Below, one piece after another: positions 26,401 through 37,940 of a stretch of DNA of 40,000 nt (its first letter is position 1; each line of letters starts with the position of its first letter). Made by a program: the position numbers and the translations under genes. The notes beneath the pieces are model-generated. The model had not been told where the DNA came from. It saw nothing but the letters and a program-made list of their open reading frames with translations, and did not search any database. This DNA is from Mesostigma viride (taxonomy: Eukaryota; Streptophyta; Mesostigmatophyceae; Mesostigmatales; Mesostigmataceae), in the NCBI GenBank assembly GCA_009746045.1, contig RPFO01001029.1, positions 1 to 40,000 of the forward strand, given 5' to 3'.

Positions 26401-29400
26401 TGCGTTGCGAGGACAGGCCGTGGGGCATGCGGACACAGCTGCAATGCCACTGGCGCCAGTGAACCACAGAGCCAGCCTTGCAGCTGAGAAAGTGAAGCTC
26501 ATCTCCAATCACCCAAACAAACAAGAAGCTTCTCAACGTGGAACGCACGTGGCGAGACCGCTAACAGGTTGCCCCATCAAGCCCCACTTCAGGTGATTCA
26601 CAGCAAACTCCTCTCAAGACAGCGGCAGCGTTTCCAACATTCCCAGCATTCCATCAAAGACAGGCAGCCGCCCGGGTGCTGACCACGTGCAGTCCACCCG
26701 TATATAACAGCCCCACTGACATCAATCCCAGGCACACACTCAGGTGCCGACCCTGCCCACATGACCGTGTGCAATCCTGCACCACACCGTGATCCCTTGT
26801 ACCGAGTTCGCAGATGTTAGCATAACCAAGCGCACCGTTGGTGGCGGGGGTGGTGCTGAGCGCCGCCGCTATCGCGTTGCGCATTACTCGCAAGACGTCC
26901 CCCCGCGATGTCCGCGTGGCGGCTGGCGGGAGCGGGAAACCCTCCAGGTTGCGCGACAGGCCCACGGTGCAGGCGACCACATAGTCACCCGCAGGGTCCA
27001 GGGACCCTGTCCGGTGGACACGCTGGCGCCCCGGCGCCTGGGGCCGGCGCGGCACGCGCGTGACGCCCGGCCGAAAGCCCGGATGCCCTAGCTCGATGAT
27101 CGCGTCAAAAAGTTCCCGGAACGACTGGATGCCGAGTCCCAGTCATGAGGACGAGGGTGATGGGTGCAGGAGGATGAGGCAGGATGGGCATGTGCATGAT
27201 GGGTGAGGGTGCCATGGCACACAGGGACCATGAAACAAGAGTGCCGGTCAGTGGTAGAAGGTGGGGGGAGGTACGCTGCAGCAGGCCACGGTCCGTCTCC
27301 CCCCGTTAAGATCTGTTAACATTGGTCAGGAATATGCCTTCTGCTTGCAGCATGACCCCTGAAGAAACCATCCATGCTGCCAACGATTGCATGCCATTGC
27401 AGTCACTTTGTCCCATGATATGCAGGCTCCTTTGGCAAGGGCGGGTGGCCATGCGGCCGTATACATGACCTGGACGGTACGACATGGTGCCAGCGGCAAG
27501 GACGGTCCATGGGAGCGGCGTTGCATCCGCAGGCACGGTCCTGCCAGGAAGGATATCATGGAATACGCTAGCGTGGAATACTGTAGCGTGGAATACTGTA
27601 GCGTGGAATACTGCAGCGTGGAATACTGCAGCGTGGAATACTGCAGCGTGGAATACTGTAGCGTGGAATACTGTAGCGTGGAATACTGTAGCGTGGAATA
27701 CTGCAGCGTGGAATACTGTAGCGTGGAATACTGTAGCGTGGACTACTGCAGCGTGGAATACTGCAGCGTGGAATACTGCAGCGTGGAAGTGCTTCGGCAC
27801 CTCGGCTGTCCCTCTGATTCCACACAACCGATTTCCCATCCATTGTGGTTTATCAGCATCCGTGCTAGCCCACAGTACCCCCGCATACCTCATAGGAATC
27901 GGCATCCCCCGCAAGGATGCCCCAGTCCAAGTACGGGATGTCCACGCCCGACTGGTGTGGGGAAGGTGTGTGTGAGGGGAGTGTGTGTGGGGTGGGGGGG
28001 GCGAGTGCAGCCACCGATACATTGTGTGTGACAACCACGCACACACCAAGCGGGGACTGCCCAGTCAGCAGAGAGCAGAGATCCACGTGCACACAAGGGG
28101 TTGAACAGACGCGGAATGGGCCGGAAGAGAGGCATACGAGCCGTGTCGCCTGTCCAGCAGTGCCGGACCAACAAGGGCAGCGAGTACCTCTGATCTGTGC
28201 AACTTGGAACACTATGATGCTATATTGTATATTGATTGGCTATATTGGCATCCTTACACTGCATAGGGAAAGCGAGGGAATCAGGACGTCTGTGAACTTG
28301 CAGACAAAAACTACATGGCCCGTGCCCAGGCAATGACATAGGGGCCATCATCTCCAAAGCAGACAAGGAGAGTGGTCGCTGGAGGAACTTTCACTGCGTG
28401 AAACACCCGTTCTACAGCCAAACTGACAAAGAAGTTGAAAAGGAAATAAGCTCCCCCACCCGATCTCAGTTCTTGGGTGGGCGTCTTCAATTTTTCCCTC
28501 CCCTCCCCCACCGCCAGCACCCCCTGCAACTTCCCGCCATTTCTTCCCACCCATCCACCCCCTTGCTCCCCCCCCTCAACCCCTTCATTCTGCATCACCC
28601 CCCACCCACCCCCCCACCCCTCCCCACCCCACCCCACCCCACCCCCCCTCCCCTCCCCTCCCCTCCCCTCCCCTCCCCTCCCCTCCCCTCCCTCCCCTCC
28701 CCCCCTCCCCTCCCCTCCCCTCCCCTCCCCTCCCCTCCCCTCCCCTCCCCTCCCCTCCCCTCCCCTCCCTCCCCTCCCCTCCCCTCCCCTCCCCTCCCCT
28801 CCCCTCCCACCAACCTGGATGGCGGCGTCGAGCGTCCACGAGTGTGCGTGCGAGCGCTTGGTGGCCAGCCGTGCATACAGCCCCTCGGTGAGCGCGCGGC
28901 TCATGCAGCTGGTGTGCGCGGGCGTGAGGCGCGGGTAGTTGGACAGCAGGCGCGCCGGGTGGGTGGCCACTGCGGCCACGCTGCTGCCGCCGCGCGCGAG
29001 TGACTCGACATCCGTTTCGCTGTCATGCCAGGGGCTGCTGCCGGCCATGGAAGCCGCGTCGCCGGCCATGGGGGACCGGGGGGGGGGCGTGCGGCGCCCG
29101 TTGAGCGTGCCGACTGTGCTCTTAAGGGGGGACATCCGCGACCTGGTGGGGGGAGGGAGGGGGCGGCAGGTGTGTGTGTGGGGGGGAATAATGTGTGGGG
29201 TGGGGAGCAAGGCATGGGAATGGGGGGGTGGGGCATGGTGTGGATGAGCACGAAATAATGTGCCAGGGGACAGAAACCCTTGGTTCTGACGAAGACCGCT
29301 CTGTGAGTCAACAACCGGTGTGCTGCAAGCTGCCTCGCTAGATCTATCAGGTTGATCAGGGTGGGCTAGCCGACGAGTGGCGGTGACTGCATGCATGCCA

Positions 29401-32400
29401 AACCAATGGAACCGTGAAAACTTGGTACGATACTGTGCGTACAGAGCGGAGCTGGCATCAGCAGTGCCACAGCGGTGGCCGCACTCTTCTTGACAGCAAG
29501 TAACCGTTATGAGAAGTAGCATGATGCCAGATGGGCTGCTTCGCTTGCTCCATGCGCCCTTGCCTGTGCACATAGTTTGTACGCACGCTCCTTGGCACAA
29601 CAGCTGGCCATGGGCACCTACAGGACAGAGCCATAGAGCATAGTGTATGTGGAGCATGTGTGTGACTGCGCGACTGCGCGACTGCGCGACTGCGCGACTG
29701 CGCGACTGCGCGACTGCGCGACTGCGCGACTGCGCGACTGCGCGACTGCGCGACTGCGCGACTGCGCGACTGCGCGACTGCGCGACTGCGCGACTGCGCG
29801 ACTGCGCGACTGCGCGACTGCGCGACTGCGCGACTGCGCGACTGCGCGACTGCGCGACTGCGTGACTGCGTGACTGCGTGACTGCGTGACTGCGTGACTG
29901 CGTGACTGCGTGACTGCGTGACTGAGGGGGAGAGGAAGGGGCGTGGTGTGTGTGTGTGTGGGGGGGGAGAGAGCACCCCCAGGACCCCGGGAGGCAAACA
30001 CCAGGCTACCAAAAGGACAACAACCACACACCTATATCTAGTGATGGCGCATTACAATAAATCGCACAGATACAACAAGAAGCAACGAGGTAGACAGTAA
30101 CGGCCAGCCAGCTCCGCCCCCCTTCCTCCCCAACGACGTACGATGGTCCGCTGGTGGTGGAGGGCGGCGGGCCCTTGGGCACCAGATCATCGTACGGCCG
30201 GTTCTTCTTGATCCTCTTCTCGATCTCAATCAGCCGCAGCGCGCCCGTGACAAGCAGAGTCATCGCCTCCCCTTCCAGGCACCCCAGCGTCGCCTTATGG
30301 CTCAGCTCCCACAGCTGGCGGCCGCAACGTGATGGGGCCAGTGCGTGTGATGGGGGCGGTGCGTGTGATGGGGGCAGTGCATGTGATGGGGATAGTCAGC
30401 CAGAAAGTCGAGGGGGGGAAGGCCCATACGTCAGCAACATGTACGCCAATTTGCATGTACCGTCAACCACACTCTGGGAAACTCTCACGAGCATGTACAC
30501 GCTCGATCTCTCATCTTTGTTGTACGCCCTTCGGGCCTCGATACCTCTCTATGTCTACGTGATGGTTTACTCTGACCCGCTAGGAATGCCAACCTATTGC
30601 AGGAGTTTGCATACTGCTACGTGGTGGAACTTGGCGGTGGGTGCTAACCAGCTTGGCACCACAACGAATGGGCCGGCGGACCCCATGGGTCATGGAGGCT
30701 ACATCCGCACGACTGCCAGAAGCCACGGCAACAAATGAGAGCATGAGCAAACTGCGCCGCGGGAGCGTGACTGCCACCGACAGCATCACCCACACCAATG
30801 ATGACCCAGCTGGCAGATGCCGCCCCAGATGTGCCCGACAAAGGCAGACATCCATAAAAAGGGGGCAATTCGCCGACATCGGGGAGCGAAGGATTCAACA
30901 ACAACACACAACTTGCAACATTACAATCCCCACTCTCCCTTTCACCAACCCAGGGTGTCAAAAAGCACGGAATCCGGTGTGAATCGAGTGAACTCATGAA
31001 GCGAGCAATTCCTACGATTGTTATTGTGAGCGAGAGCACATGTAAGAAGACGAAAGGGAGTCATGCTTCAGCCCCTCATCGCCCCTACCTGCAAATCGGG
31101 CATGCTTGGGCGCCGGCCCTCGGCCCCCGCGCGGGCTCCCTGAGAGGTCGCCGTGTGCTCCTGCATGAAGGGCTTGTTGTCGCGGGTGGGGACCGCCAGC
31201 AGGCCCGAACGCGCCGCGACTGACGCCAGCTTGGCGGGCGTGGTGCTGCGGATGTGCGACAGGTGGAAGCGTTGCACACGACCAGTAGGCACATATGCCC
31301 GCCCAGGGATATGGGGTGAGGGAACCAGGGTCGTTGGGAAGCCTCAGTGGGTGGCGCCGCGCTGGGCGCGGTGCCCAGGCACACATCCGTGGGCTGTATG
31401 AGTTCTTTACCAACACAGTTGGTCGCAGGCTATGCTTGATTGTGTTTTACACAGGCTAAGCTTGGTGTTCTTGTTTGTGGGCAGGGGCAACCCCATTATT
31501 TTGCTAGTGTCGTAGCATCCAGGGTTGTACGCACTTAAATCCGCAGCACGTGTTTAGCTTTGTTTTCCCTGACAGTCAAGTTGGGTATACTTCTGCACTC
31601 ACTATGGCGGCACACTGTGGCATGAGTGGCATGAGTGGCATGAGTGGCATGAGTGGCATGAGTGGCATGAGTGGCATGAGTGGCATGAGTGGCATGAGTG
31701 GCATGAGTGGCATGAGTGGCATGAGTGGCATGAGTGGCATGAGTGGCATGAGTGGCATGAGTGGCATGAGTGGCATGAGTGGCATGAGTGGCATGAGTGG
31801 CATGAGTGGCATGAGTGGCATGAGTGGCATGAGTGGCATGAGTGGCATGAGTGGCATGAGTGGCATGAGTGGCATGAGTGGCATGAGTGGCATGAGTGGC
31901 ATGAGTGGCATGAGTGGCATGAGTGGCATGAGTGGCATGAGTGGCATGAGTGGCATGAGTGGCATGAGTGGCATGAGTGGCATGAGTGGCATGAGTGGCA
32001 TGAGTGGCATGAGTGGCATGAGTGGCATGAGTGGCATGAGTGGCATGAGTGGCATGAGTGGCATGAGTGGCATGAGTGGCATGAGTGGCATGAGTGGCAT
32101 GAGTGGCATGAGTGGCATGAGTGGCATGAGTGGCATGAGTGGCATGAGTGGCATGAGTGGCATGAGTGGCATGAGTGGCATGAGTGGCATGAGTGGCATG
32201 AGTGGCATGAGTGGCATGAGTGGCATGAGTGGCATGAGTGGCATGAGTGGCATGAGTGGCATGAGTGGCATGAGTGGCATGAGTGGCATGAGTGGCATGA
32301 GTGGCATGAGTGGCATGAGTGGCATGAGTGGCATGAGTGGCATGAGTGGCATGAGTGGCATGAGTGGCATGAGTGGCATGAGTGGCATGAGTGGCATGAG

Positions 32401-35400
32401 TGGCATGAGTGGCATGAGTGGCATGAGTGGCATGAGTGGCATGAGTGGCATGAGTGGCATGAGTGGCATGAGTGGCATGAGTGGCATGAGTGGCATGAGT
32501 GGCATGAGTGGCACGAATGCCCACCCCAGCCAACCCATGCGTCCTAACCCACCGACTGGCATGCCTCCCTACCAGAGTACACATGTGAGAGTACAGAGCA
32601 TCAGCCAGGCAAATGCGTGGACTGGGCGGCTATGCGTGGATGAGGCGAGCAAGGGGCCCGAGCCAGGATGCGAGTTAGGAAGTGGGTGACCGTGGACACA
32701 GGTACACCACAGCACACATCTCTGTGCCGAATTTCCTGGGAAGCAGCGGTAGTCCAGGGGGTCATGGTTCGCAGCCCAAAACACTGAACTCTACCCTTGA
32801 TTGCCAAGCGGAAGCCGTGAGATGGGACTGCCAAGGGAAGCCTAAGCTTGGGAGTGTGTGGGGGTTGATTCCATGCATGGGCATGGGCAGAAAAGCATTA
32901 CTTTTCAATGCTTTTGTTCCACTATGTTGGCACCTAAAGCACGTGCGTAATATTAGCCCAGCCAAGGCAGGCCAGCGCCCACGTCACGCCAAATCACGCA
33001 CACTGGCTCTGAAAACGCAGCGGCAGCGCAAAACAGAACCCTGAGGACTGATGTGCCAACAAAACCCAGCCAACCACGACATACTGCCAACCAAACCACG
33101 TTGTGCATGGCGGGCTCCTGGCTTTTCCGGTCAAAGGGAGGGGAGGGATGCTTGTATGGACACACGAAATGAGCGGGACTCGCGAGCGCACCCGAACAAA
33201 GGAAGCGCCAGCTGCATGGACGCCCGCGTGGCGTTCCCCACGTCGCTAGGGCAGCTGCTGAGGTAGCCCAGCTTCGGCCGAAGCATGAAGCCGCCCGTGT
33301 GGCCCACCATCGGCAGGCCTTTCTCCAGCATGGCCAGCGCCCTGCAGGCGTGGGCGGGAAGTAGATGGGCAATTCGCCGAATGTATTGTGAGCCCTTGAG
33401 ACCCGTGAAAGCGAGTTTGATGACCTTCCCTGGGTATTATCCCCATTAATGCAGACATGCACATCTTGTAATAGATTACCTTTAGGAATATCGACACACC
33501 GGGAAGCGGCACACATCTAAGATTTCGTATATGTCACGGACGGCCACTGGTGCTCCATGTATCGGTGTCCATATAAACATTGATCATGGATACTGGACAC
33601 GTATAGTAGTACTGTGTCAATGCATACTGTACATGTATGGTGGTACTGTGTCCATGCATACTGTACATGTATAGTAGTACTGTGTTCATGTATACTGTAC
33701 ATGTATAGTAGTACTGTGTTCATGTATACTGTACATGTATAGTAGTACTGTGTTCATGTATACTGTACATGTATAGTAGTACTGTGTTCATGCATACTGT
33801 ACATGTATAGCTGACGGCCTCTAGTGCTCCATGTACCCCGTTCTCAAATAGAGCACACAGCAGTCATGGGGCATGGCTTCAGCCATGTTGTGCATGGCAG
33901 CTTGCACAGTGATGAGGCTTGGCATGACAGATAGAACATTCACCCACATGTGATGTGACATTATTCAGCATTTGCAACCATCAGGATAGATCATACCATG
34001 TCAGAACCGGATCCAAGCCATGTCCGGATCCAAGCCATGTGCACGAAGCAAAGCGGCCAACGCGAGTCCCAACTGGGTAGAACGCTAGAACCTTCGGATG
34101 CCAATCATGAACGTTTCACAGACGCACATCTGGGTTTACCACCAGTGATAACTCCCTGTTCTTATGGTGGATCGCCTCCTTCCCTACTTAGATACATGAT
34201 AAGCATCCACATCCCATTTGTCCTACGCATGCGGCTTATACACACACACACACACACACTCACACTCACACTCACACTCACACGCCCAAAAATGCCACCA
34301 AGATCCCTCCCCACCCCTCCCCCCTTCTACCGAGCGGCATGGCCCCTCCTACCTGGCCACGACGTCAAACGCCTCGCGCACGTCGGGCCCCTCCACCGCG
34401 CACACGAACCGCACGTGGTCCCGCCCGTTCACCTCCACCACCAGCCGAGGGCCCTTCTCGCCCGCAAAGTAGATGCCGCGGCCATCGGGCCAATCACGCG
34501 ATGAGCCGCTCGTCTCCAGCAGGGATCCCGGCTTGGGGCGCGTCAGGTCGACTCCGAACCCTGGTCCACATATGTTGCATAGGCAGGACGTAGGAATATC
34601 GTAATCAGTCCAATTATATAGTCCCTTGATATCGTACACCGTCCAATATAAAGTCCAATTAGTCATAGTGGAATATTTACGTCCAATCTACTCGCTCCAC
34701 GATATCTGTCTCGGGTTGAGGCGGCTGTCTATTTGGCATGTGCGGGCATGGTTGAGGGCAAGCTTCGACGCAAAGAACCATAACAAAAACACCGATGATC
34801 CCACGAAGCACCACCACTTCCCTTTTACAAGCGTTTAGGCCCCTGTACAAATGCAGGCAACCAAAACACGGCTGCGCCTTACCATGCAACACCGGCGCGA
34901 GCCGTTGGCACTCCTCCTCATTGAGAGATGCCAGTGGGTGGTATACCCCTCGTAGGCCACCCGCGTACAGCGCCTCTACCACAAGGCGCTCCACCTCGCG
35001 CCGCGTGGCCCGCGTGGCACCTGCTGGCAGCGGTAGGCCTGTGTGGTGTGTAGGCCGATGCAGTCCGTTCCATGTGTGGGTGTGGGTAGGGGGGTGGGGG
35101 AAGGCTGCATGGGTTAACACAAGCACACTAGACAAGTGGGCAGGCAGAGTGGTCTCGTTACCGCCTCTGCAAGTGGCCAAGCTATACATACATCACATCA
35201 CGAAGTCGCGTGTGCATGCAAGCTACCGCTGTCATGCTAACACTGGTGGGTGCGGTCAGTTTGGGCCCGAGAAGAATGAGGGAGGAGGGTGGTGGCATGA
35301 GCGCCTGCGTATGTAATGGCGACCGGCTGTCAGGGACGGTGGGACACCAGGCCGCTAGGGTCAACCCAGCGTGTGCGCCCACGCAAAGACCGGGGGCAGG

Positions 35401-37940
35401 CATCCCTCGCCACTATCACCTCGGCTATCTGCAGGGGGAATCAGCCGTGGATCTGGGCTATCCACATGAAGCCAGAGACGTTGAGCCAACGATGCACAGT
35501 GGTGACTGTCCCCGATACGATAGCACATGTGAAATGCACGGCCAGTCCCGAGAGTTCTGCAACCTGAACTGGCAAACCTATCATTAGCTAAATGTTCACT
35601 CCCCGCCCGCCCCTCCCCCAAAATAAACACAGGTACACCACAGCATAATACCCCACGCCAGCAATCCAGTGATCGATACCTGACTTGATCCTGCTTGCCC
35701 TTGGCAGGCGGCCACCTACACAGGTCTGCAGCCGGCATCCACCCCCGCACCATGCAGTCCGGCACCAACACCCAGCACCCACCACGGGCCGCATGGAGTA
35801 CACGCCATGCAGTACAAGAGCCCTAAGCGGATGCTAGCAGCGACACCTATTCTCTCTACCACCAGCATGCCAAACGCAGGCTCCCTGTCCACCATCGAGC
35901 GGCATCCTGACGATGTGAGGGCAGGCGCTCGTACCCGTCAGGTTGCGCACGAGCGACACGTGCGCAAGCCTCACAAACTCCTTCATCGCGTGGCCCTTGA
36001 GCCGGTCCAGCCCGTGCACCCGCACGTAGCCCAGGTCGGAGCGGAAGCTGCCGATGGACTTGTCGCCGTGCCACGCGCGGATCAGGGGGCTGAACAGCTC
36101 CTTGAACGCAAGGTAGCTCTCCGCGTCGCCTGCCGTGACCTGGGGCGAGAGGGCCAAGTAGCACGATGGGGAGCGTTGCGCGGTGGGTGGGCGTGCGTGG
36201 CGTGTTGTAGCGGGTGGCGCGAGGATGCAAGGGTGCATTGGTGGATGAGATGCCGATGAGGGTGGGGCAGTTGTTTGTTTGTGTGTGTGTGTGCGTGTGT
36301 GTGTGTGTGGGCGGGGAAGGGGGGGACGTGGATGGGTCACCGAGTTAGCAGATGGACCAAAATATCAAGGAATCAGCCCGCAGGGCAGTAGCATGGCCAC
36401 TGCTGAGGTCAAAACATGTCTATACAGGCACCCAGTAGGCTGGTTTATTGGTGGGTGTCGGATTTTGAGTTCGTCAGCTAGTTGGATTGGCAGGCTGGCG
36501 GCTTGCTCTGCTGAGGCTACGAGCAGGTACAAATTAGAACAGGGATAAACAGTTACGCTAGTCTTATTGGTATCTACGAGCTTGTTCTCCTCTACCATGG
36601 GCATCAGACGCATCAGGCAGTGAGGCTTTGAGCATCTCATACGTTCAAGTTTGAACGCAAGGAGTATGGGTGCATCCCATGTGTGTGCATGATGTGGCAG
36701 AGGGGAGTGCGGGCACCCAGGGTGGCCTGATGTGTGCCCTGTGATAGGAGGTTGCTGGGGTGGTGGCCATTCAAACCTATTGTCACCCCCATACATTCAA
36801 ACCCACTGTCGCCGCCACCCCCCCCATCTCGATAGCCTTGATAGCCTGGTGGCAACTCAGCCGTGCCAGTGTCATGGCGCCTTTAGCCGCCTCGCAGAAA
36901 TACAACATGTGGTCAGGGCTCGGGATAGGCAAGATGTAGGAGAGCGTGGGAACAGAGATACGACGTTCCAAAATTATGTAACGAGCAGGCGTTCAGCAGA
37001 AGCCTGGTTCGGCAGGTGACATCCATCAGTGCTGGCCACCATTGACGGCACAGTAGCGACGTGGGGTGAGCAGAACGGGAGTAAATCACGTGACTGGGAC
37101 TATCCAACGTGAAGTGGGTGGCTGAGGGAGATGCTTGTTTTCCTATGACAGGTTCACTGCCTGAGGCAGGGTGCCAAACGTGCCAGACCCCATGAAAGCG
37201 GAGTCAATTGTAAAACCCACCCTCAGAAGTCCAGCGTTGCTGCTCTGATGCTATTGAAATAGTCACATTGTAAGCGTCTGAAGAGATAATTCAGGCTAGA
37301 CAAGCAGGCATGACTGGCCAAACAAATTCAACCTGGGCTGATTGTATAAGCTGGTACAGCGCGTATAGGTAGCGCACGACGACACACGCGGGAATAAGGC
37401 GGCCGGGGTTTGGGCCAAGGAAACTCGGCTTAGGGCATATGAAAGCAGTCGCGTTCTGCAGGCCTTACCCCCCATGCGAAATTTGGAGAGGGATTGTGTG
37501 AGAGTATCGTAATGGCGACTCTTGCGCAATGGCGCAGAGCAGCATTGCAGAGAAGGAAGGACCCCATGGCCACGACAATGTTGCGACAGCGCCCCAATGG
37601 ACAGAGAAAAGAAGCGCTTCGCAAACTAGCGCCATACGGGTGCGTTGACACGGCTGCTCCGCGTATCCATGACACTCACCCCGATGGCTTGATTTGGGGA
37701 ATCCACACCCGCGCGAATTGCCATGTCAAGGGTAAAACCCCACGGGGTCCGTCGGTCTTTGAGCTTGGCATAAAGAGAAGGAGTCAAATGCTTCGCCATA
37801 AGGGAAGTGTGCCGGCTAGTAAGCAGTGGCATGTCGGAAAAGAAGCTAATATCGTCCACCGGGTCCGGCTCATTGTCCTCGCCTATCTTGAACATTTTAA
37901 AATCCATTCTGCTACGCGGCGTGCCCGTGACGCCGTGCAT
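23409..37940 (-). CDS. Tandem two-domain ATP:guanido phosphotransferase-like protein (probable pseudo-phosphagen kinase) with C-terminal membrane anchor
   Basis: Fifteen exons, all GT-AG and all in phase, give 922 residues: 37940-37680, 36139-35935, 35038-34883, 34560-34353, 33341-33192, 31245-31089, 30314-30142, 29142-28815, 27951-27889, 27124-26836, 26170-25999, 25246-25129, 24564-24430, 24127-23978, 23612-23409. Domain 1 (about 45-430) has SLMAKHLTPSLYAKLKDRRT, the substrate-loop AGVDSPNQAIG (77-87), GDAESY.AFKELFSPLI, SSRDWPDGRGIY (227-238), NGRDHVRF (252-259), LGYLSSCPSDVG (301-312) and a final LRLIEIEKRIKKNRPYDDLVP. Domain 2 (about 510-875) repeats this order: LTEGLYARLATK, SGVDIPYLDWGILAGDADSY, SRNLEGFPLPP, CARDWPRDRG, LNGADHV, LGYLTSSPRNLG and NRVRDLIARDK. 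True arginine/creatine kinases transfer phosphate between ATP and guanidino compounds. Here the ATP-binding SSRVRTGR arginines are H147/S149 and T620/G622, NEEDH is NGRDH and NGADH, and the reactive Cys is kept in domain 1 (C307) but is Ser784 in domain 2. Residues 897-915 (LPLSVVLIGAAAGWVTGQLW) form a terminal membrane helix. The N-terminal Met is a choice, and an upstream exon cannot be excluded. Confidence 0.85.
25262..25321. repeat. Short tandem repeat in intron 12
   Basis: Just upstream (in + coordinates) of exon 12, two copies of GCACACATGGGGTGGGGTG with GAGGTGAGGGTAA between them form an imperfect repeat of about 31 bp in intron 11 of the kinase-like gene. A separate 15-bp unit (CGTGCATGACATAA) repeats three times at about 25661-25702 in the same intron. 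Confidence 0.7.
27558..27787. repeat. 15-bp minisatellite in intron 9 of the kinase-like gene
   Basis: About 15 copies of GCGTGGAATACTGTA, with T/C variation at one position (TGTA or TGCA), occupy the 27125-27888 intron. A few copies carry other single changes (GGACTACTG, AATACGCTA). Open frames in all registers are repeat translations. Confidence 0.95.
28607..28810. repeat. CCCCT pentanucleotide tract at the start of intron 8
   Basis: About 200 bp of (CCCCT)n with CCCA-rich edges ends only 4 bp from the donor side of exon 8 (28815). On the coding strand this is a GGGGA tract beginning directly after the splice donor. Confidence 0.93.
29664..29924. repeat. 8-bp minisatellite in intron 7 of the kinase-like gene
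   Basis: About 33 copies of GACTGCGC. The first 25 or so are perfect. The last eight are all GACTGCGT, a single-base block switch. A GTGTGTGTGT run and poly-G follow at 29946-29967. The array lies in the 29143-30141 intron. Confidence 0.95.
30328..30393. repeat. 18-bp tandem repeat in intron 6
   Basis: Three to four copies of GTGCGTGTGATGGGGGCG-like units, just outside exon 7 of the kinase-like gene. The rest of the 30315-31088 intron has no recognised feature. Confidence 0.75.
31618..32514. repeat. 9-bp minisatellite (GGCATGAGT)n in intron 5 of the kinase-like gene
   Basis: About 99 essentially perfect copies of GGCATGAGT fill roughly 0.9 kb of the 31246-33191 intron. The unit is a multiple of three, so every frame without a stop stays open (Met-Ser-Gly, His-Ala-Thr, Pro-Leu-Met). 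None has a gene context. The remaining intron sequence on both sides is unremarkable. Confidence 0.97.
33594..33808. repeat. 34-bp minisatellite in intron 4
   Basis: About six copies of a 34-bp unit containing ACTGTACATGTATAGTAGTA. The block is bracketed by related segments (GACGGCCACTGGTGCTCCAT at 33539 and GACGGCCTCTAGTGCTCCAT at 33813), so a larger unit has probably been duplicated. It lies in the 33342-34352 intron of the kinase-like gene. A 17-bp duplication (GGATCCAAGCCATGTCC) occurs at about 34008-34041. Confidence 0.9.
34238..34283. repeat. CA/CACT microsatellite
   Basis: (CA)n followed by (CACACT)n in intron 4, about 70 bp from the end of exon 4. Confidence 0.93.
36274..36311. repeat. 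GT microsatellite in intron 1
   Basis: (GT)n with one GC interruption. It lies in the 1.54-kb first intron (36140-37679) of the kinase-like gene. The rest of that intron contains nothing recognised. Confidence 0.93.

Noticed and set aside
28311-29657. 448-codon minus-strand frame around exon 8
   Set aside because: Only 28815-29142 of it is a spliced exon of the kinase-like gene. The remainder is intron, including the GGGGA repeat.
29643-29873. Repetitive arrays considered as CRISPR
   Set aside because: The units are 8 bp with no unique spacers, in an intron of a eukaryotic gene.
31535-32689. Open frames of Met-Ser-Gly, His-Ala-Thr and Pro-Leu-Met repeats over 300 codons
   Set aside because: The 9-bp array lies inside intron 5 of the well-supported kinase-like gene. 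Openness follows from the unit length.
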